Shown here piece by piece: positions 13,021 to 24,008 of a stretch of 64,000 nucleotides of DNA (the stretch's first letter is position 1; each line of letters begins with the position of its first letter). The translations under genes were made by a program, and so were the position numbers. The DNA lies in contig LR990043.1 in the NCBI GenBank assembly GCA_905147135.1, forward strand, positions 7,227,057 to 7,291,056, in the 5' to 3' direction. The stretch is from Blastobasis lacticolella. Taxonomy: Eukaryota > Arthropoda > Insecta > Lepidoptera > Blastobasidae. The notes beneath the pieces were generated by a model. It was not told where the DNA came from. It searched no databases and saw only the letters and a program-made list of their open reading frames with translations.

Positions 13021-16000
13021 CTGTCGGTAATTGCTAATGAATGATGTGACACAGGAATTGTGTACAATGCGAAACGTGAGAAATAAATACTTGGTATATG
13101 CCTATTAGCCCAGCGCCTAACCTACTAATATGTAGGCTGCCGGAGTGTAGAATTTTGGCAAAATCTCAACGTGGAGTTTAACACTGGGAATTTCATTAAA
13201 CTTTAGTGCCGCCGCAATGCATACGGCGAAGGCGGTTTGAACTGCATTTACAAAGCGCATTTTAGTTTAGAATGCTCGAAACGGCATAGTTTTGCCGAAC
13301 TTATAAAAGGTGGTAGTAGCGTTTACTACATACGTACAAGTTTGTGTATAAGACTCCCTTGCCCGAGTAGCGGCAGACGATGGCACGTCATCTGATAGAT
13401 TGGACCCACGCTCGCCGTACCTGGTTAGCAGAGCGCGGGTGCAATCGGGGATCGGGGGCTCCACAAGGAAACCACGGCCCATATAGATAACGCTCGCCAC
13501 ACAGCGCAAACACATCGCTGTTTACCTACACCTACCTACGATACTGTAAAGCACATGTATGATAAATTACAATACGATACTCTACTACCGAGACCAACCA
13601 GTTGTTTGAACTTGGCAAATGTTTGCTCGTAAACGTGTTTTTCAACTATGTAGAGGGTCATTTCTTGGCTAAAAAGGTAATGTATTTTGAAGCCATTGAA
13701 TTGAATGAAAGATTCCAATACGCAAGCAAACTGGATACGTAATGTAGATACAATATTTAGCACATTACATTTACTTGCCAGCGGGCGGGAATCGTTTGAT
13801 AAAAATTGCAGACAGTAATCCTGGCTGGGAATAATTGAAAGGGACAGCAAAACCGAAACGTACCGAAAACATTGTTTTGTTTGTTAGCTCTAACACTTTA
13901 CGTCTAACAACAGCATAACTATTTATAACTTCTTACGGTGATTAGTATTAGTTAGTACTCTTGTCGCTATAGTGAACAAAAAACTTTAGTAGGTACAGAA
14001 GCCAAGCATATCGACCTACTCAACATCAGTATAAAAGGAGCTAACATTACCATGCATGTCTATAGAGACGCTAGCTTATCTTATATTGGTTTGGGCAGGT
14101 TGCCGTCTTCTGTACCTAAATCGCCGCTGATCAATATGGCGATTAGCTAACAGTGTGACGATCAGATTGTTTGTGACTATCTATAACGATCTGATCTAAT
14201 CATCGGTTTAGTCGAACAATCACACTACCTACATTGGGCACCTTTTAATAATGGAATGACGTAATACCTAGGTGCCTGCCTACCTATGAAAAACGAATAG
14301 CAAATCAAGCGACGTCGTGGCAATTTAATTTCGACGGCACAACTGTTAGTTGAATGAAGGCCTAGCTAGATCAGTGGCGTCGAGTTTACGGTTACGATTC
14401 GGGCGGGATCCGTAACAGTGCAGTCTCACGCAGCGTCACCGTCACCGGCCACGCACGCTCTCTTCGCCTCTAGAATAACAATCGAGCCGTGGGAACTGCC
14501 TGCTAAACGCCTCAATTATGAAACGCCTACCCGCCGATCCGACCAAGGATGTTTCACCTAAAGCTAAAGAGAATCACACTAACGTACCTAGTAGTGGTAG
14601 TGGCTTCCAACTAACGCCCGCGCCCGTGTGAATGGATTGTTAACGGTGGCGGTTGCCGGTTGCGTCACATCATGAACACAACCTCAACTCGGTACTTTGG
14701 TACCTTAGCGGCAAAGCCGGCAAACAATACTTTGAACTATTGGCATTTGAATGGTGGAGCTGAAGTAGTGCCCTTGACGTCAAACAATATCACCAACGAA
14801 GTTGCTTGTTAAGTTATAAGAAGTTTTGAATAAATATCAATTACGTACAATAAATTTGAGATTAAATATTTGCAAATTGTAAGGTCCCACCACCATCTCA
14901 TGTGCCTAAACGAACCTCGCCTGCTTATGACGAGTAGTGACAGACGGACTAGAGTCTGGTGAATTGGATTTTCCCTGACGGGTTATGGTGGTCAGACGAT
15001 AGTCCCCGCACGTAAAAAACCAAAAACACCCCAATAAAAGAAAGAAAAGGTGCATTGGAAATGAATCCAGAGACAGGGCGTTGCCCCGTCATGCCGAACA
15101 CCAGGCGAAATGGAGCAGGAAGAGTGGGAAAACAAACTTTGGCAGAAGCCAGAATTGACCGCAGTAATGAGAATGGATGGTGATTGCAAATACGCAAACA
15201 ACAAGGAAAAAATTACTAATATTACAATTGTTTAAATGGCCGATGGTTCCGGCCTTTTTAGTGTAGTAGGTTATTAAATGTTAGTCTTGAATTTAATAAC
15301 TGAAATGATCTCTACAAACCGAGTTTTCTAAGCAACCTTTTAAGATTGCTTCATATATAGTCAACAAAATCAACAAACGATAGACTGTAGTACTATACTA
15401 AAGTGCAATAGTTGACTAAACAACCTATTGCCACTTAAACTACAAGTCTCTCTTTAAACATACAAACCACATGTATATTGGCTCTTATGTAAAAAAAACA
15501 TTGTTTAGGCCTAGTAATATATCTTATGTAGGCAAGGTAGATAAAGTATCACTACAATCAGAATTTACCAATCACTTTTATATTGATAAAATATTGTAGT
15601 CACATCAACATTATTTGAAAATGGAAACCTCTTGAACTACATAGTACTCAGATTTTAAAAATACTCTGTGATGGAAAGCACATTATTCGAAAATTTATTG
15701 ACATACCTATGCTGCGGGTTAATTAACCATTACTTCTTTTTATGTAATGGCTGTCCATTCCCCTTGACTTAGCCGATGGAAAGTTAATTGTAAGTAATTA
15801 GTTATATTAGTGCTAGTATAATTAACAAATTCAGGCAGTGTGATGTAATTTCCACAATATGACAATAATCTCGAGAGTGCAGGTTTAACAAGTGTGTCTT
15901 CTTGGTGGAACCCGAAAACTAAGACTGTACACTTTCACAGATAGTTACTACACAAAACTATCAACTCTAATTTACATTATGGATGTGAGTGTGTTATGTA

Positions 16001-16960
16001 TGGATAAAACTAAAACATTGATGTGAATCATAAGTCGAAATATACAATAAATGAATAATTTAACAAAAAACATGTCATTAATTATTATCGTCCTGCCCAA
16101 AGAGGATAAACCCATTTAACATATGTAACCACATTTGTGTGGTGTTTGGGAACACCATTAGAAAGACTTGCTCTTTTCTAGGAGTAAGTAGCCCCTGTTT
16201 TGATTTATATTCCAAATTCATTGCTAAATAAATAACATACACATTCAGGAGACAAAGTTTGTATTTATCTGACAAGACATTGATTTGGTCAGATAGAATC
16301 TAACAAACTTTTTTTCATTCCCTCAGCCAGATACCTACATAATACAAAATTATAAACTTAAATCAACTATGATAGGATTTGCATTGAGAACACTCTTGAG
16401 TATTTATACAGAATCAATCCCAGTTAATTTGCAATGTTCTTAAATCAAATAAGATCTGTAAATCAATAACTAATTGACTAAATATTGATTTCGGATAATG
16501 AAGCATGTATTCACCGTCAAAGTGAAAGAGGACAATTTCAACGCCAACCAAAAATGAAAACAAAACAATTTAGTTTTTACTTTGTACGCTTGAGCCATTG
16601 ATAAAAAAATGTGAATAAATATATTGGAAGCAGTTTACGCCTAAATAGGCACCAAAATTTCAATTGATTTGCTAATTATCTTAAGATAAAATATTAATTC
16701 CAATATATTCAGTGATAAGAATACCAAGTAAACTAGTTTTTTAAAGCATGGTCTACTTTGTTTGTTCTCATAATTTAAAGCTTTCAGTAACAAATAGTAT
16801 TCAACATTACAAGCCATGAATTGGCAACTACTACAGCTGGACTGCGCTTTCAAATCAGTATCTGATAACCCTCTTTAGTTTTTATTCACATTTTGTGGAC
16901 AACAAAGACAGAAGTTTAGATGACAACAATAGAGGAAGAAATTAAATATTAGGTGAACAA
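13021..16960. other. Intergenic, no confident gene
   Basis: Mostly AT-rich. Minus-strand open frames at 16641-16853 and 16078-16275 have protein-like composition, but no splice solution joins them convincingly (see findings). The open frames at 13267-13515, 13536-13850 and 14949-15204 have no recognisable domain. A GC-rich, CpG-bearing stretch lies at about 14400-14650. Confidence 0.4.
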
Positions 16961-16969
16961 GACACTCAC

Positions 16970-17160
16970 CTCACTGAAGGCCATCACTCCCGCCGAGGCT
17001 CTTTCTCAGTCCGACCTTCTCAATTTACTTTATCACCCTCTCTATCAAAACAAATAGTTCAAGCTTTTGTTTTCCAACATTGGAAACAGTCCCGACATCT
17101 AACATCCCCACAGCACAAATACATCGGAACTGTAACTTCACTCACTGCGCAAGAACAAAA
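16970..17160 (-). other. Possible 5' exon of an unidentified minus-strand gene
   Basis: Read on the minus strand, a pyrimidine- and purine-mixed leader resembling a 5' UTR leads to ATG at 16984-16982 in a fair start context. It encodes MAFSE and is followed at once by a strong donor, GTGAGTG, so 15 coding bases precede the intron. On the other strand the same DNA has a short protein-like frame (TPAEALSQSDLLNLLY) ending in TAG. Neither reading is proven. Confidence 0.25.
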
Positions 17161-18037
17161 TTTTTAATTTTGACCAAAACGAAAACACCTGACCAAATCA
17201 CAAATCACTGAAAAAACCAACATTCCTCAGGTGGGTTAGATGCACATCTAACTGTAACACTTTAAAGTACTCTAAACACTATAGACATAAAGATTTATTC
17301 ACAATTGTTAGGTTTGTATGCACATTACGACACAAAAGTTCGAAAAATTTCTTCAAATGTGTGAGATAACACGGAAAGAACTATCAAACGGAGATGAACT
17401 CCTCGCCATCTTGCTTTCATGTCATAAGCAGTGGTGCCAATGTACAAAAACCACGAATCCGTCATTCGCCGTCAGGTACGACAACCAAACAAAATCAGAG
17501 TGAAGCTAGCAACACAACAAAACCTATCAATCAGTGTTGCCACTTTGCTTGATTTTGAACTATTAGGCCGGTTAATGTGCTAAACCGACCGTCGCGTCGG
17601 TGCGTACGTCGGTAGCGATAGATATTTTTATGGAAATTCCGAAAACCTACGTGCTGCCACAGACCATCCGCACGCGTACGGTGCTACGCACTGCGTACCG
17701 ACCGTAGCGCTATGACAACAATTGAACGACTTCAGTACTGCACTGACCCTACGGATATAGTGCTTATTATCGTCGTCAAAAGTAATCAATCGATCTCGTG
17801 AACATGACAAAATATATCTACACCAAACGACAAATCACCATTGTAGAGCTATTGAATACTACAAAACTGACGGTCGGTCACTACTACATATCGTGAAGAC
17901 CGAATGGATACACAGACGGTCGGCTCTGCACTATAACCGTCCACAAAGCCACTTTTAAGAAAGCTACGAAAAATAATACCGTAAATTATAGTTGCTTCTA
18001 CAAAATTTAAAAAACGTTTCAATATTTTTACTTATTT
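17161..18037. other. Intergenic, nothing recognised
   Basis: Contains several CGACCGTC or GACGGTCG words between 17580 and 17940 but no clear element boundaries and no exon. Confidence 0.4.
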
Positions 18038-18292
18038 TCAGCCACTTCTGTCCCACTGCAGGGCAAAGTCGGATGTTTTCCTCGGCCAATCCTTAGAAAA
18101 GGCGTCCAACTCGTCCCGCCATATCCGTGTGGCCCTATGGCGCTTCATTGTTATGTTTTGTGGGGTCCAGTTGGTGGATATTTTAGCCCACAATTCGTTT
18201 GGCATGCGACATATATGTCCAGCCCCGTCCCACTTCAGGTTAGCAGCTTTTTGACTCACATCCGTGATTTGAGTTTCAATAGAAAAACACAA
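18038..18292 (-). mobile_element. RTE-type LINE, C-terminal coding fragment
   Basis: The minus-strand frame contains DVSQKAANLKWDGAGHICRM, then WRDELDAFSKDW and a final LQWDRSG. This is the signature C-terminus of RTE-like polymerases (K..LKW.WAGH..RM....RW.DEL...W...A.DR..W). Endonuclease and reverse transcriptase parts are absent, so this is a 5'-truncated, dead copy. Confidence 0.7.
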
Positions 18293-19394
18293 AATATATG
18301 GCTCGAAAAAGGCATGCCGAGTGGGCTACACTAAAGAAAAGACAATGCTGTGCTACAATTAATCATGACCGTGGAAGTTTACGGTCAACATTAATATTGA
18401 AGCGCTCAATTTTTATTTTTCCTATTTTTATTAAAACAATCTTTACATCTGTGTTAATAAAAAGTATATTTTTTGAGAATTTGAGTTGGCAAAGAGATTT
18501 GCACGTTGCACACAAGAAGTGAAAATCACACTATTCAAATCACACTGCCAAATATTGTACATGTGCAATCGGTGGTGGAATTACACTAACAAAGCCTACA
18601 CTGCCCTGTACATAAGAGGTGTGCGGAGCCGTTATATTCATATAATATGACAGAACGTTCTGCTAAAATATTATGTTATTTTTAACGTAATAATTATACC
18701 TACCGTATGACGATCGCCGTTTTTCAGTTATGTATTATTATTTACAGTTAATTTAGTACATTAGAGAACAAAATTGTATGTAATAATGCATTATTAATCA
18801 ATATACTTTTAATACCACGTAAAACATTAGTTTTGCTACTTTCGACGACGTTAATCGCATACATTACAGAAAAATAACACAACCATTGAATATTAATATC
18901 AAAAAATAATTAAAATAATATTATGGATATCTTTTGTTGTGTAAAATAGCAATATATTAGTAGCAGAAAATATTATGTATTAATATTATAAGTCATAAGT
19001 ATATTTTTATACAGTTATAATATACCCGTCACCCGTTCGAACAGTATAAGGAGGTACTAACACCACACCAGTGGAAATGTATTACTTTTTACTAAGTCTG
19101 GAATAAACTAATTCATTTTATTTGCTGTTAAGTAAGTATTTACCTACTTCATTAATTTGGTTATCGGTATTAACAGATGCCATAAACTCTTGGACACTTT
19201 TTTATATTATGCTAATGTAAGTACGTCTTCTAATATGAATGATTAAAAAACACTAGTACTAAACATTTAATAGGGTTGCTTTCGTTTCGCCAAATTGCAC
19301 GGCTAAACTCCTTGAGCTAATATTATTTCAGTCTATTAAATTAAAAAACTAATTATAGACAAGTATTTGACAGCCATCTTGATCCAATAATATA
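18293..19394. other. Intergenic, nothing recognised
   Basis: Very AT-rich. No exon, RNA gene or bounded repeat seen. Confidence 0.45.
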
Positions 19395-19753
19395 GAATGA
19401 CGTCACCACTATTAGACTGTATATTATAGAATGTACTGAAATATGTACGATTTCGAACGACATGAAGTTGGTTATACTCTAACTTCATGGTAGTGGATTT
19501 TATGTTCCGTTCTATTAGCCTATTTAGTTTTCATTTAATCATGTTTTATTAATAAATTTAACATTGCACATGATGCATTCAAAATAACAAAATTCGAAAA
19601 TAGTCTGAAAATATTTTATTAAAAAGGACACTATTCTAGCATTATATGTTTGCTTTTTAAATGTGAAATGGATCGTTACTATACTACCCAATGGCACTTA
19701 TTTCGTTAATTCGTGACCGATACCGGGTTAGTTAAGCGGTACCGATTCTGTGA
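19395..19753. mobile_element. Degenerate copy of the GAATGACGTCAC MITE family
   Basis: Aligns by eye with 55586-55960: shared blocks include TACGATTTCGAACGACATGA, AATAAATTTAACATTGCA, GAAATGGATCGTTACTAT and a GATACCG segment. The left end GAATGACGTCAC is intact. The right end has decayed from TGTGACGTCATTC to a TGTGACATAGTC-like form. Non-coding. Confidence 0.65.
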
Positions 19754-20077
19754 CATAGTCCTATAGTATTAGATCAAGACGACGGCGCGGCGGCGATGTT
19801 CAATTGGAGTTAGGCGGTACGACCCCTGATCGTAAGGGACAATGTGGCCAAAGATGACGCATTCGTATACTAATACTACGTATAGACTAAATGGACTTAT
19901 ATAAAGTAAGGCAATAAAATAATTAAAGCCGTCGAAAAATAAGCCCTTTTTGACAGGTCTCATAATTTTCTTGTGCCTACCATATAAAGTTCATTTTCTA
20001 TTATGCGCGACAGAAAATGTTGACACCTGTCAAAATGGGTTTAGATTTCGACAAGTTTAATTACAAAATCGAGATTT

Positions 20078-20494
20078 AATGAGGAGTTTTCCAATAGGTA
20101 TTTAAGGCATTCCTAATCGCTCACTAGATGGCGCCCCGACAATTTTGGTAATTGATAATTGCTTGAAATAGGTTCTTAGCAAACAGGATATAAACCCTGG
20201 GTACGTTGTATTGGATAATATTATTGTTGTCAATAGTTTTCAACCATTTTAGAGGTTGTAATAATAATGGAACATAGTGCCAACTCCTATAAATATTTAT
20301 TTTTACACTTCGTTCAACCTTTAACAGTTACGTTTATATTTAAAACACTTTATTTTCAAGTTTAGTATTACTTGGCTGCATGAAATCACTGCCACCATCA
20401 TACAGATTTAAAGAAAATTACCAAAATTGTAGGAGCGCCATCTATTGATGCTTTTTGAAACAAACTATCAATACCTACTGGAAAACTCCTCATT
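20078..20494. mobile_element. 417-bp foldback element
   Basis: The left arm starts AATGAGGAGTTTTCCAATAG and contains AGATGGCGC and ACAATTTTGGTAATT. The reverse complement of the right arm carries the same blocks in the same order. The arms are about 75-85 bp with scattered mismatches around a non-coding centre. Superfamily unknown; no target duplication could be assigned. Confidence 0.65.
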
Positions 20495-22010
20495 GTTTTC
20501 TTCTTCAGCAAGGTGGCAACACTGTTATCAATCGAAATGACGAGGACGCCATCTAGAGTATTTGAGGAAAGGGAAGCGGCGAGCGTGGCGTTAATGGGAA
20601 CTAACATTTTTTATTACGCAGAATGGCCACAGAGATAAAATGGCGACCTCAATTATGACATGCTTACGGTTTTTTCAGTTTCCGTTCCTGTGAAGAATAT
20701 ACTGTGACTCATAGAAAAAATATTTTTTCTATAGGTAATCCTTTTCTTTGATATTCTTTCCTATAATGATACCTAACCGAGGGATAGCATATTTGAAAAT
20801 GTAAATAGGGGTGTACCGTTTGTCCACTCATGTGTTGTCCTAGCGCCCTCTAGATTCGTGTCGTGAATGTATGAGTACAGTTGGAACCAAGATGACAGAA
20901 TAGAAAGAAACTCCTTGGATGTTAAGTTTTCGTATCGTACAGCCGCCTGCAAAGTCACCGGACCCTCTAGCATATATTACATTGTATTGTTATCAACGCA
21001 CTTCTAGTCAGAAGTCACAAAATCAGAGCTATTTAGTAAATTAATGTCTTTTTTTGCGGATTTTCGTATTCGCATTCGCAATCGCGGAACAACCGCATTG
21101 ATTTTTACAATTGCATTATTTATATTCAAAATGGACCTTGTACTGAAATAAATAAAAAGGTGAAATACCTATAACTAGACTCTCAACTAAATTATTGTAA
21201 AATATTACACGCAGATATTTGTCAAATAAGTGTTCCAAGCGCAGTTAACTATTAAGCTACACGCACGTTTGTTTTACGATACGAACCTTTAGGAAACAAG
21301 CTTGAAATTGAAAAAGCAACAATACAAAAAATATTAAATATAAAGCTCCCATTTTTGGAAATTACAAAAATGATCTTCATTTTCAATCGTTTATTGACGT
21401 ACCTAAGTACTTAAAACTTTTCGACATCCGCATCCTCATTCGCATCTGCGGATGTGAGCATTTACACATCCATATCCGCATCCCCAGAAGTCTGTATATA
21501 TACATTCGCAATTTCCTTGAATTTCTATACGTCAAAAGCTCTTTAGAACAGACAAAACTATTGTGTGGTGTTGTGTCGTGAGGGTTCGTAATCCGAGATT
21601 CCATGTATTTTTTTTGGTTAAGAAATGCCTATCTGTGATTGAATAGGCGTCTACCGCCACCCGAAATATTTTACAACCGCAATCGTTTAACCGCAAAACC
21701 GCAAGATGTATAAGACTGGGGATCTGGATCTAATTGAGTAAAGTCGAATCGCAGCAAGGAAGAACCAGAGCTACTATCGGAGTTAGGCGGTACAAGCCTT
21801 GGGCTCGGGAACCTTTCGAGGGAGAGTATTCTAGTATAATTGTTCTGTGCTTTCGAGCGAGAGTTAGAATACATAGCACCCCATGTAGACTCAAGTACGC
21901 TCAAGATTGGTCTGCACTTAAGACGTCCCTGTCATTGTTTTTGTACAGTTTTTGTATTATAGTAGTCACTCTTGTTCGCTGTCTATCAAATTGCAGAATT
22001 ATCGTGGGGC
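20495..22010. other. Intergenic with decayed repeats
   Basis: Contains degenerate CATCCGCAT or ATTCGCAATCGCGG words at 21060-21110 and 21420-21500 that look like repeat remnants. No gene supported. Confidence 0.4.
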
Positions 22011-22240
22011 TCGGGCGGGCGTCCCCGCTGTCTCCGCGTTAGGCACCTTCCCGTGCGGTAGTGGTGAGCTTATTAGCTGGTATGCGGAGCACCACCTCGT
22101 CCAACTACTGTCCTCCTAAAGCAATATTTTTATTCAATCTTATGAAGCACAGAAACAGAGAAAAGTGCACTAACATCCGAGGCCTGCACTCAAATATCGA
22201 TGCAGTCCACTCTTCTAGACTGAAAGGGCCCAGGAAGTGC
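22011..22240 (+). mobile_element. Fragment of the 5' end of the 37-kb LINE family
   Basis: Matches the 5' UTR and first codons of the element at 36.95-40.4 kb. Shared words include GGGCGTCCCCGC, TTAGGCACCTTCCCGTGCGG, CACCTCGTCCAACT, ATGAAGCAC and CATCCGAGGCCTGCACTC (ACATTCGAGGCC in the other copy). The match runs from roughly 37220 to 37480 of the full copy and stops in the endonuclease region. It has small deletions and no usable ORF, so it is a dead fragment. Confidence 0.75.
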
Positions 22241-22529
22241 TAAACTGGATACAAGTAGCAACGGGTTACGATTGGAGTATGCCGAAGACTGGGAGAAGTG
22301 GAGAAGAAAAATAAAGCTTTTACATTATACAGAGTGATTAATCTGTAATGGCTCAGACACCAAAAATCCAAAACTATTTGTAGAGATCAATTTTAAAATA
22401 AATTACCACTGTATTATATTTTTTTACAACTCTCTTAGTAGGTACACAACCAGGAATCGAAGCAGGGCCAATTTTGTAAAAAATATCGCGAGTAGCTATA
22501 TGGTGGACATATCTTATCTATACATAGTA

Positions 22530-22735
22530 TAAACAAAGTAGCTTTCCACCGTCAGTCCCTACGTATCTATATACCCTTAGATCTTTCAAACTACGCAAGG
22601 GATTTGAATGCAGTTTTCAACAATAAATAGGGTGATTCCAGAAGAAGGTGTATAAAGTAGGTTTATAAGCATAAAAAACGGGTAGGTAGGGGTAAAGTAG
22701 GTGTCCGCGAACGTAGTAGCGTCGGGTCCACTATT
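22530..22735 (+). repeat. Dispersed lepidopteran repeat with G-rich tail (copy 2)
   Basis: Same architecture as 10598-10745: AAACAAAGTAGCTTTCCACC, a TTAGATCTTTCAAACTACGC block, AGGGTGATTCCAGAAGAAGG and a GGGTAGGTAGGGGTAAAG tail ending in GTAGCGTCGGGTCC. Fuller than copy 1. Non-coding. Confidence 0.65.
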
Positions 22736-24008
22736 TTTGCTAATTAACCTTGTTTAAATATTGAAAAGAATGCCTATAATTTTCAAAAACAGCAAATAAA
22801 ATGATACATTTTAAGCTGAACTGATATGTCAGGCAATTCGTGTCCTTTATCAGGTTTAGGTGTCTATAGGCAGCGTCCAGCGCTGACCATTTTGCATCAG
22901 GTGGTGGCCTGCTTGCCTTTTTACGTATGACATAAATCCTAACCAACAGAAAAAGTCGGATAACCTCCGAATAAGTTTGCATATACTCAAATATTATATA
23001 AACTACTGGACCAATGTTGATGAAACAAAGCTAAGGACCATTTCGATTAAACTGGATTTTAAATACAGAAAACCGCATTCAAATTGGTTTATCCGTTTAG
23101 GAGCTACGATGCCACAGACAGATACACAAAGCCACAGATACGCACGTCAAATTTATAACACTCATTTTTTTCGTCGGGGTTTAAAAAGGTTTGTGTTTGT
23201 GTTGGTGTTATAAATAAAAATCAATTTTCCAAATTATGTTCGCGCATGCAGCTACTTGGCACATTAATTTTATGTTCGGTTTATTTGAAATTGACAAGAC
23301 ACTTTTATGAAAGTAAGTGTAGACTAGGTAGGTGTAAGGTAGGTGTGGGGTAGGTTAGGGTAGGGGCAGAATACCACACGAACAAAGCCGCGTTCTAATA
23401 AATTCAATTCCATTACTCCATTTAATCAGAGATTATATTTTTAAACACAAATAAACGTTTTACAATAGACAACAAAGTCTATTCTGTCCTCCTTGGGGCG
23501 GCGCCGCTGCCTTGAAATCTGAGGTCTAATGATTGCCATTTGTTGTCAAATATGTCAGGTATTTGGGGATGTCACTTACTTTGGCATCCCATTAAAAATG
23601 TTGCAATAAAATTTACAGTTCCCAATATCCAATTTTTTTATGAACTGTTTAGCGGTCGGTTCAACCTACTTTTCCTAAGCAGCGACCTCGTTACAGTCGG
23701 TGAGCGCAATTTGGGTTTATTAATTTCCGCGAGTACATTCTGCACGGTCGGCGAAGGCTCCTGCTAGCGTGGGTCGCGTGTGACGTCACTCAGCCAGGTG
23801 CCAGGCGGTGATGCGCGCGGATGCCTGATAAACCAGGAAACCCCAATGTAGGTTAAATTAAAGTAGGTTATTGCAGCGGGTCTATATTTAGTCGCGCAGT
23901 CCAGCTGTGGCTTGTGAACAGCGAACACGTGCCGATGAAATAGACGACAATGGTGTTAATCGAAGGTGTGGCCTGTTGCAGGACTCGCGAAGGCAGCAAA
24001 CAAGGCTC
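22736..24008. other. Upstream region of the first TTLL3 gene, with repeats
   Basis: Holds a copy of the GGCGGCGGTGACC-type repeat (about 22850-22950) and a G-rich GTGGGGTAGGTTAGGG repeat (23320-23393). A GC-richer block with a TGACGTCA palindrome (23780-23820) could be the promoter or 5' UTR of the gene beginning at 24009. The frame of that gene is open back to a TAG at 23889-23891, without another ATG. Confidence 0.45.

Noticed and set aside
16641..16853. CMC4-like twin-Cys mitochondrial protein
   Set aside because: CQFMAC followed by a helix recalled the family, but the remaining cysteine spacing does not fit and the exon has no good acceptor.
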